Assembly (NCBI RefSeq): GCF_029227915.1
Contig: NC_079880.1
Location: forward strand, 17,504,001-17,568,000
Direction: 5' to 3'
DNA from: Hydractinia symbiolongicarpus
Taxonomy: Eukaryota; Cnidaria; Hydrozoa; Anthoathecata; Hydractiniidae
DNA length: 64,000 nucleotides
Under the pieces are notes generated by a model. That model made no database searches and was not told the origin of the DNA. It saw only the letters and a program-made list of their open reading frames with translations. Of the stretch, positions 57,490-64,000 are shown in pieces; positions within the stretch are counted from its first letter, which is position 1, and every line of letters starts with the position of its first letter. The translations under genes and the position numbers were made by a program.

Positions 57490-60230
57490 AAGGCCATATC
57501 ACAGCCTTCGTACAATTAGTTGATGGCGTTCTAAATCCATAGTGCTGGGAAAAACCACTTAGGACGTTGTAGTCCATTGAGAGTGGAAGGACTAGACCAA
57601 TGGTAACATGAGCAAGCACGTGGAACCACATGACGTACGCGTAAGGCCTTTATTAGGCGGGAAAAGGCCATATTACAACATTAAGAGGACTGTGCAAGTA
57701 GTGGGCGGCGTTCTAAAGCCATGGTGCCAAGGAAAACGACTTAGGACCTCATAGTCCATTAAGAATGGAAGGACTAGACCAATGGTAACCTGAGAAAGCA
57801 CGTGGAACGACGTGACTTACGTGTAAGGCCTTCATTAGGTGGGAAAAGGCTATATTACAACATTGAGAGAACTGTGCAAGTAGTGGACGGCGTTCTAAAG
57901 CCATGGTGCCAAGGAAAACGACTTAGGACCTCATAGTCAATTGAGAGTGGAAGGACTAAACCAATGGTAACCTGCGCAGAGATGTAGAACCACGTGATTT
58001 ACGTGTTTAACCTTTATTAGCCCTTTAAAACCCATTTTACGACACTTAGAGGCCTGTGCATGCAGTTGACGGCGTTCTAAAGCCATGCCGCCCGGGAAAA
58101 CGACTTAGGGCGTCGTAGTCCATTGAGAGTGGCAGGACTAGACGAATGGTAACATGCCCAAGCACGTGGAACCACGTGATTTACGTATAAGGCCGTTATT
58201 AGACACCACAAGGCTATATTACAGATTTTTGAAGCCTGTGCATGTAGTTGACGGTCATTTAAAGCCATGTGGCCAAGGAGAATGGCTTATGACGTTGTAG
58301 TCCATTGAGAGTGGAAGGATTAAACCAATGGTAACCCGCGCAAGCACATGGAACCACGTGACTTACGTGTAACGCCTTTAGTAGGCGACAAAAGGACATA
58401 ATAAAGCCCTTAGAGGCCTGTGCATGTAGTTGACTGCGTTCTAAAGCTATGTTGCCAGGTAAAACGACTTAGGACATCGTAGTCCATTGCGAGTGGAAGG
58501 ACTAGATGATTGGGAACCTGCGCAGGCACGTAGAAGCACGTGATTTACGTGTAAGGCGTTTATTGATCCGCAAAACGCCATATCAAAGCTTTTGACGCGT
58601 GTGCATGTAGTTGACAGCGTTCTAAAGCCATGGCGCTGAGGAAGACTTAAGACGCCGTAATCTATTGAGAGTGGAGGGACAAGACCAATAGTAAGCTGCG
58701 CATGCACGTGGAACCACGTGATTTCGTGTAACGCCTTTATTAGGCGGCAAAAGGCCATATCACAGCCTTTAGACGCCTGTGCACTTACTTGCCGGCGTTC
58801 AAAAGCCATGGCGCTAGGTAAAGCGACTTAAGACGTCGTAGTTCATTGGAAGTGGAAGGACTAGACGCTTGATAAGCTCCACAGACACGCAGAACCACGT
58901 GATTCGCCTCCCTAGCCTTTATTAGGTGCCAAAAAACCATATTACAACCTTCAGAGAACTGTGTATGTAGTTGACGGCGTTCTAAAGCCATGTGGCCAGG
59001 GAAAACGAATTAGGACGTCGTTGTCCATTGACATTGCAAATTCTATACTAATGCTAATCTGTGCAGTCACGCGGAATCCCGTGATTTACGTGTAAGGCCT
59101 TTACTAAGCCGCAAAAAGCCATATCACAGCCTTTAGACGCCTGTGCATGCAGCTGACGGCCTTTTAAAGCCATGTGACCAAGGAGAATGGCTTAGGACAT
59201 CGTAGTCTATTGCGAGTGAAAGGACTAGACGATTGGGAACCTGCGCAGGCACGTAGAAGCACGTGATTTACGTGTAAGGCGTTTATTGATCCGCAAAGCG
59301 CCATGTCAAAGCTTTTAGACTCCTGTGCATGTAGTTGACGGAGTTCTAAAGCCATGCTGCCCAGAAAAACGAATTAGGACGTTGTTGTCCAATGAGATTG
59401 CAAAGACTAGACTAACGCTAATCTGCGCAGTCATACGGAACCACGTCATTTACGTGTAAGGCCTTTATTAAGCCGCAAAAGGCCATATTACAGATTTAGA
59501 CGCCCGTGCATGTAGTCGACGGAGTTCTGAAGCCATGCCGCACTGGCAAATGGCTTAGGACGTCGTAGTTCACTTCGGGTGGAATGATTAAACAATTGGT
59601 AAGCTCGGCAGACACGCGGATCCACGTGATTTACGTCCCAAGCCTTTAATAGGAGGCAAAAAACCATATTACAACATTCAGAGGACTGTGTATGTAGTTG
59701 ACGGCGTTCTAAAGCCATGGTGCCAGGGAACGCGACTTAAGACGTAGTAGTCCATTGAGAGTGGATGGACTAGACCAATGGTAACCGGTGCAGGCACGTG
59801 GAATCACGTGATTTACAGTAAGGCCTTTATTGATCCGCAAAAAGCCATATCACAGCCTTTAGACGCTTGTGCATGTAGTTGACGGCGTTCTAAAGCCATG
59901 GCGCCGGAGAAAGCGACTTAACACGTCGTAGTCCATTGAGAGTGGAAGGAATAGGCCAATAGTAACTTGCGCAAGCACGCAGAACCACGTGATTTACGTG
60001 TAAGGACTTTATTAGGCGGCAAAAGGCCATATTACAGCCTTTAGAGGCCAGTGCATGTAGTTGGCGGCGTTCAATAGCCATGAAGCCATGGAAAGCGGCT
60101 TAGGACGTCGTAGTCCATTGGGAGTTGAAGGACTATAGAAGTGATAACTTGCGCAAGCACGAGGAACTACGTGATTTACGTGTAAGGCCGTTATTAGACA
60201 GCAGAATGCAGTATTATAGCTTTTAGACTC
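57490..60230 (-). repeat. Satellite array continued, divergent monomers
   Basis: The array resumes in phase after the Polinton (aaggccatatcacagcc) with about 15 monomers of the same 182-bp satellite in the same orientation. They differ from one another and from the main array much more than monomers at 10-38 kb do, and higher-order copies are few (58600 and 59170-59330 share a variant). No gene is seen. Confidence 0.92.
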
Positions 60231-61805
60231 GAGGTCCTAAGTTGTTTTCCCTGGCACCATGCGTTTCATCTTTCGCAGGTTACCATTGGTCTATTCCTTT
60301 CACTCTCAATGTACTACGACGTCCTAAGACGTTTTGCTTGGCGACATGGCCTTAGAACGCCGCCAACTACACGCACAGTCGTCTAAAGGCTGTAACATAG
60401 CCATTTGCAGTCTAATAACGGCCCTACACGTAAATCACGTAGTTTCCCGTGCTTGCTCGGGTTGCCATTCGTCTATTCCTTCCACTCTCAATGGACTACA
60501 ATGTCCTAAGTTGTTTTCCCTAGCGCTATGGATTTAGAACGACGTCAACTACATGCGCAGTCCTCCAAAAGCTGTAATATGGCCCTTTGCTGTGTAATAA
60601 GGGACTTACACGTAAATCACGTGGTTCTACGTGCTTGCTCAGGTTACCATTCGTCTATTCCTTCCGCTTTCAATGGACTACGACGTCCTAAGCCGTTTTC
60701 CCTACCGCCATGCCATTAGAACGCCTTCGTCTACATGCACAGTCGTCTAAAGGCTGTAATATAGCCATTTGCTGTCTAATAACGGCCTTACACGTAAATC
60801 ACGTAGTTCCCCGTACTTGCTCAGGTTACCATTCCTCTAGTCCTTCCACTCGCAATGCACTACGACGACATAAGTTGTTTTCCCAGGCAGCATGGCTTTG
60901 GAACGCGCTCAACTACGTGCACAGGCGTGTAAAGGCTGTAATATGGCCTTTTGAAGCCTAATGAGGCCTTACACGCAGTTCACGTTGTTCCTCTTGCTTA
61001 CTCAAATTAACATTGGTCTAGTCCTTTCACTTTCAATTAGCTACGACGTCCTAAGCCGTTTAGCTTGGCGACATGGCCTTAGAACGCTGTCAACTACACG
61101 CACAGTCGTCTTAAGCCTGTAATATGGCCATTAGCTGTCTAGTAACCGTCTTTCACATAAATCAAGTAATTCCTCGGGCTTGCGCAGGTTACCATTGGTC
61201 TAGTCCTTCCACTCTCAATGGACTACGACGTCCTAAGCCGTTTTTCTTGGCAGCATGGCTTTGGAACGCCGTAAACTACGTGCACAGGCGTGTAAAGGCT
61301 GTAATATGTCCTTTTACGGCCTAATGAGGCCTTACACGCAACTCACGCGGTTCCTTGTGCTTGCGCAATTTACCATTCGCCTAGTTCTTCCATTCTCAAT
61401 GGAATACTACGGCTCAAGCCGCTTCCCTGGCTTTATGGCTTTAGAAAGCCGTCATCTACATGCAAAAGCGTCAAATGACTGTAATATGGCCTTTTGCCGT
61501 GTAATAAAGGCCTTACACGTAAATCACGTTGTTCCACGTGCATGGGAAGGTAACGATTGGTATAGTCCTTCCACTCTCAATGGACTACGATGTCCTTTGC
61601 CGTTTTCCCTAGCTTCATGGTTTTAGAACGCTGTCAACTACATTCACAGGCATCTTAAAGCTGTACTATCGCTTTGGCCGCCTAATAACGGCCTTACACG
61701 TAACTCACGTTGTTCCACGTGCTTGGGCAGGTAACCAGTTGTCTAGTCCTTCCAGTCTCAATAGACTACGACGACCTAAGTCGTTTTCCCTGGAAGCATG
61801 GCTTT
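60231..61805 (+). repeat. Satellite array in inverted orientation
   Basis: From about 60231 (gtcctaagttgttttccctgg) the same monomer runs in the opposite orientation for about 8.5 copies at 182-bp spacing (60346, 60528, 60710). The monomers are divergent. The array ends at gcatggctttattc, where the retrotransposon sequence begins. Confidence 0.93.
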
Positions 61806-61993
61806 ATTCATTTATTAATTTTTTTTCTATTTGTTTATTCCTTCTTTAAAGTCGATATACAATATACAATAACACATGCTTGATACATTAAAAAAAATGT
61901 AGTTTAAATTTGTTAGCCTTGGGCTAATTAAAATCGGCTGTCTTGAAATAAAGTTTTAAAGAAATAAGAGATTTATATTATAATAATAAGAAG
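61806..61993 (-). other. 3' untranslated end of the non-LTR retrotransposon
   Basis: AT-rich, no ORF. The left edge (tttattcatttattaattttttttc) gives, on the minus strand, an A-rich tail with short ataaa-like repeats that abuts the satellite. This is the expected form of a non-LTR 3' end. Confidence 0.6.
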
Positions 61994-64000
61994 TTAGTTC
62001 GTATATCGTACGTTACAAATATATGTGGCACAGAGACGACAACTGCATTGAATAAACGGAATCGTGTTTAGCCCGTGATGGAATAAGGACAACGAAGGGG
62101 CATTTCGGACAGAGTTTGGAAGCTTCTCCCTTATTTTAGACGCAATATAAGAAACGCTTAATAGGCCATGCTTTGTGGTGCGAATTATGCGCCTTTCAAG
62201 AGAACTTGATGTACGGAAACTATATGGAGTCTTTTTGAATGCAAAAACATCATTAATGTAGGAGGGTTCTGTTTCATTTTTTTTAAAAAAACCTCCTTTA
62301 ACAAGTTTCGGCAGAACTTTTCATGAATATTGATTCAACTCTGTCGCGTAAAAGTCTATTTTCTCTACTATGAATGCTCCATATAAGAGGGCAGTAAATA
62401 AATATGCTATAAATAAATGAATTAGCAATAACATTTCGCTTATAATTAGACATATATGGTGACATACGTTTTAGGGCATTGATCTTGGCATTAGCCTTTT
62501 TACATAATGGAAGAACATGTTGCCTGAAAGAAAGCTGATTGTCAAGAATTATACCCAATAAATTTACGTATGGAGACTCTTGTAATATATTATTTTTCAA
62601 ATTTAAACTAACAAAATCTTTGTTTTTTGGTTTTTCCAGAATGAGCAGTTTGCACTTCTCAGAATTTAACTGAAGCCCGTTATTGGAAAACCATGTGCTA
62701 ACAGTTGAAAAGGCACTTTCTAAACATAACTTTATCTCCTCAAATTGTTTTCCATATGTATAAAGTGTATTGTCATCTGCGTAATTACAAATTTTAACAT
62801 CAGCTCTATCATTTAAAATAAACATTAAATCATTTATATAAATATTGAATAAAAGTGGACCCAGAATCGAACCTTGTGGAACACCATTAATAATCTCTTT
62901 CCACAAGCTGAAATAGCCATCAATTCTGACTCTTTGAAACTTATTGGTGAGATAACTCCTTAAAACACCTAAAGCACTTTTTGAGAATGTAGTAGCATGT
63001 AGTTTCGCTATTAACAGATAATGATCCACACAATCAAATGCTTTACTCAAATCCATCAATAGCGGCCCTACAGCATTTCCTTTATCAAGATCTTTTCGCC
63101 ACGATTCTATCAAGTAAAGCAAAACATGCTGGCTGCTAAAACCCTTACGAAAACCTGACAAAAGAGGTGATAATTTACTATCAATAAATTCATAATCTGA
63201 TCAAACATAATACGTTCAAAAATTTTTACGCACTGCTCAGTTTACTAACAGGACGATAATTCAATTTTGATGAACGATCTCCGTTTTTAGATAGTGGACA
63301 AATATCAGCCAATTTCAATGCTCCAGGGAAAACTTCATCGACAATAGATTTCTTAAACAGCTTGTTGAGATGTTCTCCGTGCACATCGACGTAATGTTTG
63401 AGGAAACACGGTGGAATTGCTCCTTTCGGACCGGATTTGTTTTCTTTTAGGTTACCAATATACTTTTTCATGATGTCAATTTTAATTGGTTTGAAGCACA
63501 TTTTGTTGGTAGTGGTAACATGTTTGTTTATCCAAATTATACGCTGATGCTGTTCGTAATTCTTGATGACGTTTTCAAAAACTTTTTTAATACCGTTATA
63601 GTTTTCGTGCAAAATTCCATCAATATTCAAAGAATTCGTGACATTAACAAAATGATCATTTATTATATTTGCTATATGTTCTTTTTCACGAATTATTTGA
63701 TCATTTTCAACTATTACTTGGATTGCATCTTTTACGCATTTGTTAGAAAATATCGGTTTTACATTTTTCCAGAACTTTTTTTTATCAAATATGTTGTTCA
63801 TATTTAGTGATGTGCAAAACCTTCTTTTTGCGTCTCTACAAACAGCCACACATTTGTTTCTTTGCCTTTTAAAGTTTTCCCGGTTTTTAATGAAAGGGTG
63901 TTTTTTGTATATATTTTTAAATCTAGATCGAATCATGATCTTCTTTCGTACTGCTTTTGTTATGAATGGAGAGTTATTACTTCTGACAACTTTGTATTTT
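61994..64000 (-). pseudogene. Non-LTR retrotransposon ORF2 (reverse transcriptase), 5' cut by window, frameshifted
   Basis: Minus strand, entering at the window edge. The linker region (63936-63226 and open to 64000) contains NSPFITKAV, RQRNKCVAVCRDAKRRF and LNYRPVSKL. After two frameshifts (63165-63230) the RT palm follows: GFRKGFSSQHVLL, motif A LMDLSKAFDCVDH, motif B GVPQGSILGPLLFNIYINDL and motif C NYADDNTLY. A further frameshift near 62330 leads to the C-terminal part (SSLERRIIRTTKHGLLSVSY, WxxLP-like REKLPNSVRN, and a CxCxxC end QCSCRLCATYIC), stop at 61994. This order fits the Jockey/CR1 group of metazoan elements. The apurinic endonuclease should lie beyond 64000. The frameshifts make it a dead copy. 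Confidence 0.88.

Noticed and set aside
40365-57495. 6-bp target-site duplication of the Polinton
   Set aside because: Flanks read aaaatc and aaggcc; only half of the positions agree, so I do not claim one.
60334-61626. Plus-strand open frames of the same kind
   Set aside because: They are the same satellite frame in the inverted part of the array.

Overview
This is a stretch of metazoan genomic DNA, most likely from a cnidarian or another invertebrate. It contains no host genes I can support. The metazoan call rests on three things: a Polinton/Maverick transposon whose proteins resemble, from memory, those of cnidarian Polintons; a Penelope-like retroelement; and a non-LTR retrotransposon with long AT-rich non-coding flanks. 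There are no prokaryotic operons, rRNAs, tRNAs or CRISPR arrays.

Layout. (1) 1-40370: a continuous tandem satellite with a monomer of about 182 bp, roughly 220 copies in one orientation. Several monomer variants are arranged in higher-order repeats (869 bp, ~1274 bp, 1090 bp, ~1452 bp, ~4.0 kb and ~4.2 kb periods). (2) 40371-57489: a ~17 kb insertion bounded by imperfect terminal inverted repeats that begin agctagagtagggaggga. It is a Polinton/Maverick interrupted near its left end by a Penelope-like element (PLE, about 40440-45203). (3) 57490-60230: degenerate satellite monomers in the same orientation as (1). (4) 60231-61805: about 8.5 monomers in inverted orientation. (5) 61806-64000: a decayed non-LTR retrotransposon on the minus strand, cut off by the window edge.

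Polinton gene order, left to right. Plus strand: a zinc-binding VLTF2-like protein (frameshifted), a small membrane protein, a 47-residue Cys-rich protein and a 181-residue protein. Minus strand: a conserved glycine-rich hydrophobic protein (frameshifted). Plus: a 123-residue protein. Minus: a coiled-coil protein (broken). Plus: the probable major capsid protein, a membrane-anchored helical protein and an integrase pseudogene. Minus: a coiled-coil protein with a KilA-N-associated-type C-terminus (broken), two small membrane proteins, a protein interrupted by an amber codon, an HNH endonuclease (frameshifted) and a protein-primed family-B DNA polymerase starting next to the right TIR (many lesions). 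This is a morphogenesis module (capsid, membrane proteins) plus a replication/integration module. I found neither the packaging ATPase nor the adenain-type protease.

The element is dead. The integrase has Lys at the position of the catalytic Glu and lacks its N-terminal part. The polymerase has lost the motif A Asp and one motif C Asp and carries an internal deletion. At least ten in-frame stops interrupt the genes, most of them TAG. The capsid and several small ORFs remain open. The order of events is readable: satellite array, then Polinton insertion into one monomer, then PLE insertion into the Polinton TIR, then a 236-bp tandem duplication inside the PLE.
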